DNA of 51,528 nucleotides from Streptosporangiaceae bacterium (GTDB taxonomy: Bacteria > Actinomycetota > Actinomycetes > Streptosporangiales > Streptosporangiaceae), in NCBI GenBank assembly GCA_019246795.1, contig JAFAPY010000185.1:1-51528 (forward strand), read 5' to 3'. The position numbers and the translations under genes were made by a program. The notes beneath the pieces are model-generated. The model was not told where the DNA came from, ran no database searches, and worked only from the letters and a program-made list of their open reading frames with translations. Positions 42,101 through 49,763 of the stretch are shown here, piece by piece (the first letter of the stretch is position 1; every line of letters starts with the position of its first letter).

Positions 42101-42944
42101 GCTGCTCGGCGGCGGACAGCCGCGAGTACAGCGGGAGCACCTCGAGCCTTTCGCGGCCTGAGAAGCCGGCCAGCATGTCCGCGGTATCGCGGATCTCCCG
42201 CTCCCCGGACAGGAACACCAGGATGTCACCGGGTCCCAGCGCGCACAGCTCGTCGACCGCGTCGCTGATCGCCTGCCCCGGGTCGCCGTCCGGCTGCACC
42301 GGCCGGTAGCGGATCTCCACCGGATAGGTGCGCCCGGACACCTCGATCACCGGCGCGCCGCCGAACGCGTCCGCGAACCGACCGGTGTCGATGGTCGCCG
42401 AGGTGATGATCACCTTCAGGTCCGGGCGTTCGGGCAGCAGCTTGCGCAGGTAGCCGAGGATGAAGTCGATGTTCAGGCTGCGTTCGTGCGCCTCGTCGAT
42501 GATCAGCGTGTCGTAGCGCCGCAGCGTGCGGTCCCGGGCGAGCTCGGTGAGCAGGATGCCGTCGGTCATCAGCTTGATGAGCGTGTCACCGGCCGAAACG
42601 TCGGTAAACCGCACCTGGTAGCCCACGGCCTCGCCGAGGGGGCTGCCGACCTCGAAGGCGATCCGCTCGGCGACCGTCCGCGCCGCCAGCCGCCGCGGCT
42701 GGGTGTGCCCGATCTGCCCGCGGACGCCGCGGCCCAGTTCCAGGCAGATCTTGGGCAGCTGGGTGGTCTTGCCGGAGCCGGTCTCGCCGGCGACGATCAC
42801 CACCTGGTGATCGCGGATCGCCCGCGCGATCTCATCCTTGCGCTGGCTGACCGGCAGCTCGGCCGGATAGCGGATCGGCGGCATGGCGGCGCGGCGGGCG
42901 GCGCGCAGCTCAGCCCGCACGGACGTGACGGATCGAGGTTTCAT
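39180..42944 (-). CDS. hrpA: ATP-dependent RNA helicase, DEAH type
   Basis: A 1254-residue HrpA. Seen: Walker A GETGSGKT (53-60), TQPRRLAARTVAERI, DEAH in IIDEAHERSLNIDF, SATIDT, and the C-terminal helicase motifs ATNVAETSLTVPG and QRAGRCGR. Helicase-associated and OB-like domains follow, and then the long DUF3418 HrpA-specific C-terminus (WLPGSHADGVTVDIPL-type region) to the end. It unwinds RNA in the cytoplasm; E. coli HrpA acts on stalled ribosomes. ATG 42944 was chosen as the family-like start; the 126-codon extension to 43322 is antisense filler. Confidence 0.95.
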   Translation of the reverse strand: MKPRSVTSVRAELRAARRAAMPPIRYPAELPVSQRKDEIARAIRDHQVVIVAGETGSGKTTQLPKICLELGRGVRGQIGHTQPRRLAARTVAERIAFEVGSPLGEAVGYQVRFTDVSAGDTLIKLMTDGILLTELARDRTLRRYDTLIIDEAHERSLNIDFILGYLRKLLPERPDLKVIITSATIDTGRFADAFGGAPVIEVSGRTYPVEIRYRPVQPDGDPGQAISDAVDELCALGPGDILVFLSGEREIRDTADMLAGFSGRERLEVLPLYSRLSAAEQHRVFEPSASRRVVLATNVAETSLTVPGIRYVIDPGAARISRYSHRTKVQRLPIEPISQASANQRAGRCGRVADGVCIRLYPQADFASRPEFTDPEILRTNLGSVILQMAVIGLGDVASFPFLDPPDARNVADGIRLLEELAAFRGGRITGLGRRLARLPTDPRIGRMILEAGRNGCAREVLVIAAALSIQDPRERPADSQQAADQAHRRFADPDSDSDFTAYLNLWRHLAERQRELSSSAFRRMCRAEYLNYLRVREWQDLHGQLQRLAADVGVDARSSCPERPVLHRSLLAGLLSHIGVKLEPSPASSQRGRRPRAEYLGARNARFAIFPGSALARKSPEAIMAAELVETSRLWARTVARIEPEWVEPLAGHLVKRSYSEPHWEARRGEAVALEKVTLYGVPLVTGRKVSYGRIDPAAARELFIRHALVEEDWQAPHAFLAENRRLLAEAEEVEHRARRRGLVAGEEELFGFYDARIPADVISVRHFDAWWKQARRSDPGLLTFKPGDLLCDAALGVSSESYPDVWTSQSAPSPLPLSYEFDPGSHADGVTVDIPLSRLNQVDPAEFSWQVPGLRAELVTEMIRSLPKALRRDLVPAPDVARQVLARLGSRPSGDLREALARELRALRGVIVPRDAWDESRLPPHLRITVRVTDGDQVIAEGKDIAVLQRELQPRLRAALSRAAGGLVRTGATSWDFGALPPVFSSPDATGYPAVVDTGNAVDVRLFETEDAARRAMWAGTRRLILLGGPSPARSVASRLSTRQKLALSRNPHGGVAAMLADCVEAAADYLMAGAGGPVRDADGFERLSAAVRSRLHETTAEVVAHVEAALRLWHAVQTRLGEMHGEAVRPAAADMAAQLSGLVYPGFVAATGYRRLPQLARYLRAMQRRLDKLPENPARDAASMAVAQRAEQAYRQTVADLAAPRRDDLDVREVRWMLEELRVSLFAQALGTLGPVSENRVLAALARLSRT

Positions 42945-43158
42945 GGCTGGTAACGAGACTGACCCCGGCTTAGCTAACAGATCCTGCCCGCAGACCCTTC
43001 CCGGGAAGGCGACCTGGCCCTCTTGGCGACCGCGACGGCACGCAGCAGACTGCGAAGCCAGGCCCACCATGACAGCGCGCCCGGACTGAGCGCAGCTGCC
43101 GGGCGGGGCCGTAATGACGGGGGCCTCATCCAGCCGCGTTTCGGAAGGAGCACGATGA

Positions 43159-43731
43159 ATGCTCTGGCACGATGGCAGCATGACTTCTCCGCTGGAGTTC
43201 GGCCCTGCGATGGAGCGGCCGGAGCTGCTGGCCGCGCCGGTGCTGGCCGCGCTGCGCGGCTGGGCGGGCGCCGCAGCGCAGGACGTCCAGGTGACCGAGA
43301 TCGATCCCGGACTGGCGGACACCGCCGCGTTCTGCGAGCACTACGGGGTGGCACCCGCCGAATCCGCGAACTGCGTGGTCGTCGCGGCCAGGCGCGGCGG
43401 GCAGACCAGATACGCGGCCTGCATGGTGGCCGCGACCACCCGGGCGGACGTCAACGGCCTGGTGCGGCGGCACCTGGACGCGCGTAAGGCATCGTTCGCG
43501 CCGGTGGCGGACGCGACCGCGGCGACCGGCATGGAATACGGCGGGATCACCCCGGTGGGGCTGCCGCCGGACTGGCCGGTCCTGGTTGACGAGGCGGTGG
43601 CGAAGACGCCGGCAGTGATCGTCGGCTCCGGGATCCGCGGGTCCAAGCTCAGGCTGCCCGGCCGCCTGCTCGCCGCTCTTCCCTCCGCCCAGGTGCTGCC
43701 CGGCCTGGGCATCCCGGCAGCCCAGGTTTGA
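43159..43731 (+). CDS. YbaK/prolyl-tRNA synthetase-associated domain protein (aminoacyl-tRNA deacylase)
   Basis: A 190-residue YbaK-type editing domain. Seen: TAAFCEHYGVAPAESANCVV, AACMVAATTRADVNGLVRRH, KASFAPVADA and the EYGGITPVGLP motif that forms the active pocket. It clears mischarged tRNA. ATG 43159 has GGAAGGAG eight bases upstream; ATG 43180 would remove seven residues and lacks such a site. Confidence 0.88.
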   Translation: MLWHDGSMTSPLEFGPAMERPELLAAPVLAALRGWAGAAAQDVQVTEIDPGLADTAAFCEHYGVAPAESANCVVVAARRGGQTRYAACMVAATTRADVNGLVRRHLDARKASFAPVADATAATGMEYGGITPVGLPPDWPVLVDEAVAKTPAVIVGSGIRGSKLRLPGRLLAALPSAQVLPGLGIPAAQV

Positions 43732-43777
43732 CACGCGCCGCCGGCACGGGCATCCTTGCAGAGGTTGAAAACGGGAC

Positions 43778-43945
43778 ACCTCGTTCGGTGAGGCGTCTTC
43801 ACGGACACAGGCCACTGATCCCAACCGTCGAGAGACGCTCCGGATCAGGACACCTCTCCCCGGGCTAAGGGGTGAGGCCAAGTGGCTGGCGGTCAGGCAC
43901 CGCAATACGCCGTGGAGTGCCAAAGCTCTTACGAGAGAGGTGCGC
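43778..43945 (+). promoter_or_regulatory. M-box (ykoK leader) Mg2+ riboswitch
   Basis: The leader of the Nramp-like gene has the conserved M-box segments in order: CTCGTTCGGTGAGGC (from 43780), GAGACGCTCCGG (43831 on), a GGGGTGAGG-containing helix, CGCAATACGCC, and GTGCCAAAGCTCTTACGAG (43917-43935), whose end pairs with the first segment to close P1. M-box RNAs fold on Mg2+ and shut off downstream genes. A GGGGA-TT-TCCCC hairpin follows at 43948-43959, without a T-run. Confidence 0.88.
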
Positions 43946-44075
43946 CGGGGATTTCCCCGTCCTGGCACATGTTTGCTCTGCCTCTCCCACGAGCCCGCCC
44001 GTGAGGTATCACGCGGAAAGTGCCTTGACGGCATGGCTGGCGCCCCGCGCGTCACGGAGAGAAGGGAGGCATGCG

Positions 44076-44156
44076 ATGGACTCCGATAGTCCGGGCCGAA
44101 GTCGGGCCCACACGCTGCCGTCCGATTCTTCGTGGCACACCGCCGCGCGGCATTAG
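44076..44156 (+). CDS. Possible 26-residue leader peptide between riboswitch and transporter
   Basis: ATG 44076 has GGGAGG six bases upstream and opens a frame of 26 residues (MDSDSPGRSRAHTLPSDSSW, then a His/Ala/Arg end), stop TAG 44154, 72 bp before the transporter. An overlapping ATG at 44071 in another frame gives a longer, less plausible peptide. It could couple translation to riboswitch control. Unproven. Confidence 0.35.
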   Translation: MDSDSPGRSRAHTLPSDSSWHTAARH

Positions 44157-44228
44157 GTCACCTTCCTTGTTAGCTGCTCAGCTGCGCCTGCGCGTGTGCC
44201 CCCTCGTCCCTTGAGAGGGGTGTTCACC

Positions 44229-45854
44229 ATGGCCACCATCACCCGTACCGCCCCCGCGGTGCTCGACGACGCGCACGTCGGCGAAATCCGCGGCGCGCTC
44301 GGCACCATCGCCGCCGACGACTACGCTCCGCGTGCCGGATTGTCCGCCAAGCTGAAGACGCTGCTGGCCATCGTGGGCCCCGGGCTGATCGTGATGTGCG
44401 GCGACAACGACGCGGGCGCGTTCTCGACCTATGGCCAGGCCGGGCAGGACTACGGCACCCGGCTGCTGTGGACGCTGCTGCTGCTTGTCCCGGTGCTGTA
44501 CGTGAACCAGGAGATGGTGCTGCGGCTCGGCGCCGTGACCGGCGTGGGGCACGCCCGGCTGATCCTGGAGCGGTTCGGCAAGTTCTGGGGGGCGTTCAGC
44601 GTCATCGACCTGTTCATCCTGAACGCGCTGACCATCGTCACCGAGTTCATCGGGATCACGCTGGCGGCCGGCTACCTCGGCGTGCCCAAGCTGGTCGCGG
44701 TGGCGCTTGCCGCGGGGGTGATCATCGCCGCGGCGTTCACCGGGTCGTTCCGGCGGTTCGAGCGGATCGCGGTGACGTTCTGCGCCGGGTCGCTGTTGCT
44801 GGTCCCGCTGTTCGTGTTCGCGCACCCGTCCGCCGCCGAGATGGCGCGCGGCTTCACAGTCCCGGGCCTGCCCGGCGGTTCCGGGCAGATGGCCACGGTC
44901 ATGCTGCTGGTCATCGGCATCGTCGGCACCACCGTGGCGCCGTGGCAGCTGTTCTTCCAGCAGTCCTACGTGATCGACAAGCGGATCACCCCCCGGTTCA
45001 TGCGATACGAGAAGACCGACCTGTGGATCGGCATCGTCATCGTGGTGATCGGCGGTGCCGCGCTGATGGGCGCGACCGCCGCCGCGTTCGCCGGGACCAA
45101 GGGCTACGGCAACTTCACCGACTCAGCCGGGCTGGCGCACGGCATCGCCGCCTACGCGGGCCGGGCCGCCGGGGTCATCTTCGCGGTCGCGCTGCTGGAC
45201 GCGGCGATCATCGGCGCGTTCGCGGTGTCGCTGTCCAGCGCGTACGCGATCGGCGACGTGCTCGGCCTCAAGCACTCGCTGCACCGGGGGATCCGGCAGG
45301 CCAAGGGCTTCTACGCCGTCTACGCGCTGCTGATCTGCGGCGCCGCGGCCATCGTGCTGATCCCGGGCTCGCCGCTGGGCCTGCTCACCGAGGGCGTGCA
45401 GGTGCTGGCCGGGGTGCTGCTGCCCAGCGCGACGGTGTTCCTGCTGGTGATGTGCAACGACCGCGCGGTGCTCGGGCCGTGGGTCAACGGCCGCGGCACC
45501 AACCTGTTCACCTCGGCCGTGATCGCGGTGCTGATCACGCTGTCGGTGGTGCTGACCGCCTCGGTGCTGTTCCCGTCGATCAGCGCCCGGCAGATCACCG
45601 AGATCATCGTGGCCTGCGTGGCCGCCTCGCTCGCCGCAGGCTCCTGGGCGCTGGTCCGGGCCCGGCGCTGGCCCGGCGGGGTGCCGGTGGACCGTTGCGG
45701 GCGGGACGCCTGGCGGATGCCGCCGCTGGCCATGCTGGGCAAGCCGGTCATGTCCACCGGCCGCAAGATCGGCCTGGCCGCGCTGCGTGCCTACCTGGCG
45801 ATCGCGATGGTCCTGGTCATCGTCAAGATCATCCAGGTGGCCCTGGGCCACTGA
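44229..45854 (+). CDS. Nramp-related transporter, probably Mg2+ (NRMT-like)
   Basis: A 541-residue Nramp/SLC11-fold membrane transporter with about 11-12 helices (first at ~43-60). The two metal-site motifs are not the Mn/Fe type: where Nramp has DPGN in helix 1, this has DNDAG (59-63), and where it has MPHN in helix 6, this has TVAPWQ (235-240). With an Mg2+ riboswitch in the leader, Mg2+ uptake is the best inference. ATG 44229 has GAGAGGGG eight bases upstream; the in-frame extension to 44196 is not needed. The stop lies in a hairpin repeat. Confidence 0.87.
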   Translation: MATITRTAPAVLDDAHVGEIRGALGTIAADDYAPRAGLSAKLKTLLAIVGPGLIVMCGDNDAGAFSTYGQAGQDYGTRLLWTLLLLVPVLYVNQEMVLRLGAVTGVGHARLILERFGKFWGAFSVIDLFILNALTIVTEFIGITLAAGYLGVPKLVAVALAAGVIIAAAFTGSFRRFERIAVTFCAGSLLLVPLFVFAHPSAAEMARGFTVPGLPGGSGQMATVMLLVIGIVGTTVAPWQLFFQQSYVIDKRITPRFMRYEKTDLWIGIVIVVIGGAALMGATAAAFAGTKGYGNFTDSAGLAHGIAAYAGRAAGVIFAVALLDAAIIGAFAVSLSSAYAIGDVLGLKHSLHRGIRQAKGFYAVYALLICGAAAIVLIPGSPLGLLTEGVQVLAGVLLPSATVFLLVMCNDRAVLGPWVNGRGTNLFTSAVIAVLITLSVVLTASVLFPSISARQITEIIVACVAASLAAGSWALVRARRWPGGVPVDRCGRDAWRMPPLAMLGKPVMSTGRKIGLAALRAYLAIAMVLVIVKIIQVALGH

Positions 45855-46803
45855 GCGGCCGCGCGGCGGCTTGCCCGACGCGCGCGCTCCAGACAGCACT
45901 GAGCGGCCGCGCGGCGGCTTGCCCGACGCGCGCGCTCCGGTAAGCACTGAGGCCTTCCCTGAGCTGCGCTGCGGCATCGTGCGGGTCCACCGAATCGAAG
46001 AAGGCGCCCGCCCCCAGCTCCGCGGCTGCGAGGTGCCGGAGCCGCCCGGGCGCGCGCAGCACCGGCGCGAGATGGGCGTGAACGTGCGCGGCGGGCCAGT
46101 CGCCCCCGGTCGCCGGCCGTTGGTGGATCCACAGCATGTAGGGAGCGTCGGGGCCGAAGAGGCGTTCCACGCGGCTCACCGTGTCCACGAGCATCGCGGC
46201 CAGGCCCGCGCGCAGCCCCGGGCCTGCCGCGGGCAGGTCGCCGACGTGCGCCTGGGGGGAGATCAGCATCTCGTACGGCCACGACGGCGCCCATGGCACG
46301 CTGGCCCGCCAGCCGGAGCGACCGGTTACCACCAGCCCGTCGTCGGGATCGGTGCAGAGCACGCACGCGCTGTTCGAAAGCTCGGCTCCCGGGACCGGAG
46401 GGATCTGGCCGAACGCCATGACCTGGCTGTGCGGATGATCAACGGTTGCCCCGATCGCCCGTCCGCGGTTCTCGAAGACGAACACGTAGCCGACATCGGT
46501 ACGGGAGCCGAGCGCTGCGGTGCGTCCGGACCACAGCTCCACGACACGGGCTGAACCGTGCTCGCCAAGGGCCGGGAAGGAGGCATTGTGGTCCGGGCTG
46601 TGCAGGATCACCTCGTGGCGCCCGTCAGGCAGCCCGGGCCAGCGATTCGGGATGCACCGGACGTCATAGGGTTCCGGAGCCTCAAGTCCTCCCGGGCAGA
46701 ACGCGCACGAGCCTTCGGTCAGACTGGGCCGGTGCTGCCGCCACGGGGTGACGACGACGTAAGCACCGGTCAGCGGGTCGATACGCAGGCCAGGGTCATT
46801 CAC
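45829..46803 (-). CDS. galT: Galactose-1-phosphate uridylyltransferase, C-terminus extended through repeats
   Basis: A 324-residue GalT/HIT-superfamily enzyme of the Leloir pathway. Seen: CAFCPGG (a zinc-type CxxC, 33-36), CIPNRWP, a VFVFENRGRAIGAT strand, catalytic HPHSQ (123-127), and the second zinc Cys pair in ACVLC. Natural GalT should end near residue 290; the last ~35 residues (SARVGQAAARPLS twice) are encoded by two hairpin repeats and by antisense of the transporter end. The start is GTG 46803 in a GTGA overlap with the membrane protein gene. Confidence 0.85.
   Translation of the reverse strand: MNDPGLRIDPLTGAYVVVTPWRQHRPSLTEGSCAFCPGGLEAPEPYDVRCIPNRWPGLPDGRHEVILHSPDHNASFPALGEHGSARVVELWSGRTAALGSRTDVGYVFVFENRGRAIGATVDHPHSQVMAFGQIPPVPGAELSNSACVLCTDPDDGLVVTGRSGWRASVPWAPSWPYEMLISPQAHVGDLPAAGPGLRAGLAAMLVDTVSRVERLFGPDAPYMLWIHQRPATGGDWPAAHVHAHLAPVLRAPGRLRHLAAAELGAGAFFDSVDPHDAAAQLREGLSAYRSARVGQAAARPLSAVWSARVGQAAARPLSGPGPPG
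45851..45951 (+). repeat. Dispersed GC-rich hairpin repeats, copies 5 and 6 in tandem
   Basis: Two direct copies (45851-45898 and 45899-45951) begin at the transporter stop itself (CACTGAG). Each runs from CACTGAGCGGCC through GCGGCTTGCCCGACGCGCG. The galT frame on the other strand reads through both. Confidence 0.8.
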
Positions 46804-47579
46804 GGGCCTTCACTGGCCGGCGCCCCGCCTTCACTGGCCGGCGCTCCGCCTTCGCTGGCCGGCGCACCGCTTTCGCTGGCCGCCGCCCCGCCCTGCCGGT
46901 AGCCCGCATAGCCGCCGTCCGCGCGTGCCGCGCCGACCAGCCGGTAGTACACGAGCGTCACCACCAGGGCAAGGAACGGGGCGACCAGGGTGCCCGAGAT
47001 GATCGAGCTCAGCCCGCCGCGCAGGAAGTGCGGCAGCGCCGCGAAGATCACGCCGAGCACGATGTCGACCGCAACCAGGATCAAGAAGACCAGTACCAGC
47101 GTGCCGAACACGTGCCAGCCGTGGCCGCGGACCAGCTCGCGGCTCCGCCCGAAGGACGCGAACACACCCCGCTCCTCGATGACGATCGCCGGCACGATCA
47201 CCGCCCAGATGGTGATCAGGTACAGCCCGGGCACGATGACCAGCATCAGCCCGATCGCGATCGCGACGCCGGCCATGATCGACGCCGCGGCCACCGGCAA
47301 CAGGTACGGCGCCGCGGCGGACACGGTCTCGCCGATGGACAGGTCGGCGCGCCCGTCCCGCACGTCCTGCACTGCCTTGACCAGCGCAGCCTGCAGCAGG
47401 AACGCCGCGATGATCCCGATCACGGAGCCGAGGTAGACTCCCACGATGCCGGCCAGCGCCAGCAGCGCGGCGAGGACCGCCGCGGCCAGGTAGATGACGA
47501 AGGCGATGGCGAGCAGGTGCCAGGCATGCGCCCGGTACATCCGCCACGCCTCACCGAGAACGCCCGACAGTGGGTTCAT
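46800..47579 (-). CDS. Multi-spanning membrane protein (glycerophosphodiester-phosphodiesterase membrane-domain-like)
   Basis: A 259-residue protein with about six membrane helices: AWHLLAIAFVIYLAAAVLAA, VGVYLGSVIGIIAAFLL, LLPVAAASIMAGVAIAIGL, LYLITIWAVIVPAIVI, VFGTLVLVFLILVAVDIVLG and a last one near 215. The layout fits the DUF7544/GdpP-membrane-domain type found beside many actinobacterial genes. A repetitive hydrophilic tail ends it. ATG 47579; the 22-residue extension to 47645 lies within the upstream dehydrogenase. Role unknown. Confidence 0.7.
   Translation of the reverse strand: MNPLSGVLGEAWRMYRAHAWHLLAIAFVIYLAAAVLAALLALAGIVGVYLGSVIGIIAAFLLQAALVKAVQDVRDGRADLSIGETVSAAAPYLLPVAAASIMAGVAIAIGLMLVIVPGLYLITIWAVIVPAIVIEERGVFASFGRSRELVRGHGWHVFGTLVLVFLILVAVDIVLGVIFAALPHFLRGGLSSIISGTLVAPFLALVVTLVYYRLVGAARADGGYAGYRQGGAAASESGAPASEGGAPASEGGAPASEGP
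46807..46890. repeat. 21-bp tandem repeat encoding ASEGGAP
   Basis: Four 21-bp units at the 3' end of the membrane-protein gene give the C-terminal heptapeptide repeat ASEGGAP. The unit keeps the frame. Confidence 0.85.
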
Positions 47580-48861
47580 GCCGGCGATGGTAGGCCGCCC
47601 GCGGTCCGAATGCCAGGCGCACCGCCACATCGTCTCCGAAGCCATCCGCGCCTCGCCGCCGAACGGCAGGCTCTGCGCCAGGTAACCAGGGCTTGAGCAC
47701 GACCTTTTCGCAGCCGTCCTTCTTGTGCTTGAAGATGTCGTAGCCGTGCGGCGCCTTGGCCAGCGGCAGGGTGTGCGTGATGACCCGGGCCGGGTCGAGG
47801 GTGCCGCGCTTGATGTGCTCGAGCAGCGGCCGCATGTAGCGATGCACGTGGGCCTGGCCGGTGCGCAAGGTGATCGACCGGTTCATCCACGAGCCGGAGG
47901 GGAACTTGTCGACGAACCCGCCGTAGACGCCCACCACCGAGACGATCCCTCCGCTGCGGCAGCTGGTGATCGCCTGCCGCAGCGCATGCGGGCGTTCGGA
48001 TTCCGAACGAGCCGCCTGCTTCGCCTTGTCGTACGCGTGGATGGGCGCCGTGCCGTGGACGGCCTCCATGCCGACCGCCTCGATGCACTTGTCCGGTCCG
48101 CGGCCGCCGGTCAGCTCCAGCAGTTCCGAGCGCACGTCGGTGGCGGTGAAGTCGATCGTGGTGTGCCCGGCCTGTTCGGCCATCGCCAGCCGGTACGGCT
48201 CCTTGTCGATGCCGATCACCTTCTCCGCCCCGAGCAGCCGGGCGCTGTCCATGGCGAGCTGTCCCACCGGCCCTGCGCCCCACACCGCGACCACGTCGCC
48301 ACGGGCGATGTCGCACATCTCGGCGCCCATGTAGCCGGTGGGCAGGATGTCGGACAGGAACAGCACCTGCTCATCAGACAGGTCGGCGTCGACCTTCAGC
48401 GGGCCGACGTCGGCGAACGGTACCCTGGCGTACTGTGCCTGCCCGCCGGCGAAGCCGCCGGTCAGGTGCGAGTAGCCGAAGATGCCGGCGGTCGGGTGGC
48501 CGAAGAACTTCTCGGCCAGGCCCGCGTTGGGGTTGGTGTTCTCGCAGCAGGAGTACAGCTCGGCCCGGCATGCCGCGCACGCGCCGCAGGCGATCGGGAA
48601 CGGGACCACCACCCGGTCCCCGACCCGCAGCCGGTCCCGGTCGACGCCGGCGCCGGTCTCGACGACCTCGCCCATGAACTCATGTCCCAGGATGTCGCCC
48701 TTTTGCATCGTCGGCACGTAGCCGTCGAGCAGGTGCAGGTCGGAGCCGCAGATCGCCGTGGAGGTGACCTTGATGATCGCGTCCCTGCGGTTGAGGATGG
48801 CCGGGTCGGGGACGTCGGTGACCTTGACGGTGTTCGGCCTGATCCAGCAGGTGGCCTTCAT
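47551..48861 (-). CDS. Zinc-dependent alcohol dehydrogenase, glutathione-independent formaldehyde dehydrogenase-like
   Basis: A 436-residue MDR-superfamily dehydrogenase. Catalytic zinc: Cys in AICGSDLH (residue ~38) and GHE (~60); structural zinc: CGACAACRAELYSCC; Rossmann: VWGAGPVGQLAMD then GIDKEPYRLAMA. An extra segment of ~20 residues after EAVGMEAVHG, as in formaldehyde dehydrogenases of the Pseudomonas type, suggests cofactor held tightly. It would oxidise formaldehyde or another small aldehyde/alcohol. ATGA overlap with the SRPBCC gene places it in the formate dehydrogenase operon. The last ~35 residues look non-homologous and overlap the next gene. Confidence 0.85.
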   Translation of the reverse strand: MKATCWIRPNTVKVTDVPDPAILNRRDAIIKVTSTAICGSDLHLLDGYVPTMQKGDILGHEFMGEVVETGAGVDRDRLRVGDRVVVPFPIACGACAACRAELYSCCENTNPNAGLAEKFFGHPTAGIFGYSHLTGGFAGGQAQYARVPFADVGPLKVDADLSDEQVLFLSDILPTGYMGAEMCDIARGDVVAVWGAGPVGQLAMDSARLLGAEKVIGIDKEPYRLAMAEQAGHTTIDFTATDVRSELLELTGGRGPDKCIEAVGMEAVHGTAPIHAYDKAKQAARSESERPHALRQAITSCRSGGIVSVVGVYGGFVDKFPSGSWMNRSITLRTGQAHVHRYMRPLLEHIKRGTLDPARVITHTLPLAKAPHGYDIFKHKKDGCEKVVLKPWLPGAEPAVRRRGADGFGDDVAVRLAFGPRAAYHRRHEPTVGRSR

Positions 48862-49763
48862 GACCGTGCCTCCTCCAGCTCTGCTGCCGACAGCGGGCGG
48901 GCCGGGTGCTGCGGGAACTCCCGGCGGGCGCGCTTGCCGCCGGGAGCGCCCTCGGACCGGACCACCTCACCGGTCTCGGCGACCTGCTTGAACCGGCGCA
49001 GGTCGTCGTCGAGCTGCTGGCGCGGGTCCTCGCCGAAGTACCGCGCCGCCGCCTCGCCGAGGCGCCCCCCCGGCATCGCATACCGCATGCGCACTCGCAC
49101 CTCGGTGCCGCGGCCGCCGGGCGCGGGCTCGAAGCGCACCTCGCCCTCGCTGCTGACCGCGGCGCGGCCCGCCGAACGCCACGCGATCCGTTCGCCGGGC
49201 ACGTCATCGGTGATGTGGGCGTCCCACTCGACGGTCCTGCCGAACGGGGCGCTGGCCCGCCAGTGGCTGGTGGTCGGCCCCGTCGTGCGCACCTCGTCGA
49301 GATGGGCCATGAAGCTGGGCAGATCCTCCAGCCGCCGCCACAGGTCATAGGCCTCCCGGGGCGAGACCGACAGCGTCGTCGCGGCGGTCAGCGCCACCGC
49401 GCGGCTGCGTGATCTGGTCACCGCGGCGTACAGGTCGACGGCGGTGATGCCGGCCACCAGGGCCGTCGCCGTCGCCGTGCGCGCCAGCCCGCGTCCGTCG
49501 TGGTTCTTCAGCGCCTGGCCCAGCAGGCCGAGGTCCATGGCGTCGCCGCCCACCCGCGCCCACAGCCACGCCGGATGCCGCCAGCCCAGCAGGCCGGCCG
49601 CGGCGGCAAGCTCACGGACCCCGACGGCGGTCACGGCCAGCCGCTGCCCGGGCGCGTCACCGATGCCTATCGCGCTGGCAAACCCTCCGGGCTTCAGCAG
49701 CGGCGGGATGCCGAGACCGATGCTGGCGCCGCCGAGTACCCGAACGAGCCTGTCGTGTGCCAT
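48858..49763 (-). CDS. SRPBCC-family (cyclase/dehydrase) protein with hydrophobic N-terminal domain
   Basis: A 301-residue protein. The first ~130 residues are hydrophobic (RVLGGASIGLGIPPLLKPGG, VRELAAAAGLLGWRHPAWLW, LARTATATALVAGITAVDLY) and probably membrane-associated. The rest is an SRPBCC fold (about 140-265; TLSVSPREAYDLWRRLEDLP, FMAHLDEVR, ERIAWRSAGRA, GGRGTEVRVRMRY). It may bind a lipid or quinone near the FDH anchor; unknown. ATG 49763 lies 70 bp inside the NrfD gene's end. Confidence 0.82.
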   Translation of the reverse strand: MAHDRLVRVLGGASIGLGIPPLLKPGGFASAIGIGDAPGQRLAVTAVGVRELAAAAGLLGWRHPAWLWARVGGDAMDLGLLGQALKNHDGRGLARTATATALVAGITAVDLYAAVTRSRSRAVALTAATTLSVSPREAYDLWRRLEDLPSFMAHLDEVRTTGPTTSHWRASAPFGRTVEWDAHITDDVPGERIAWRSAGRAAVSSEGEVRFEPAPGGRGTEVRVRMRYAMPGGRLGEAAARYFGEDPRQQLDDDLRRFKQVAETGEVVRSEGAPGGKRARREFPQHPARPLSAAELEEARS

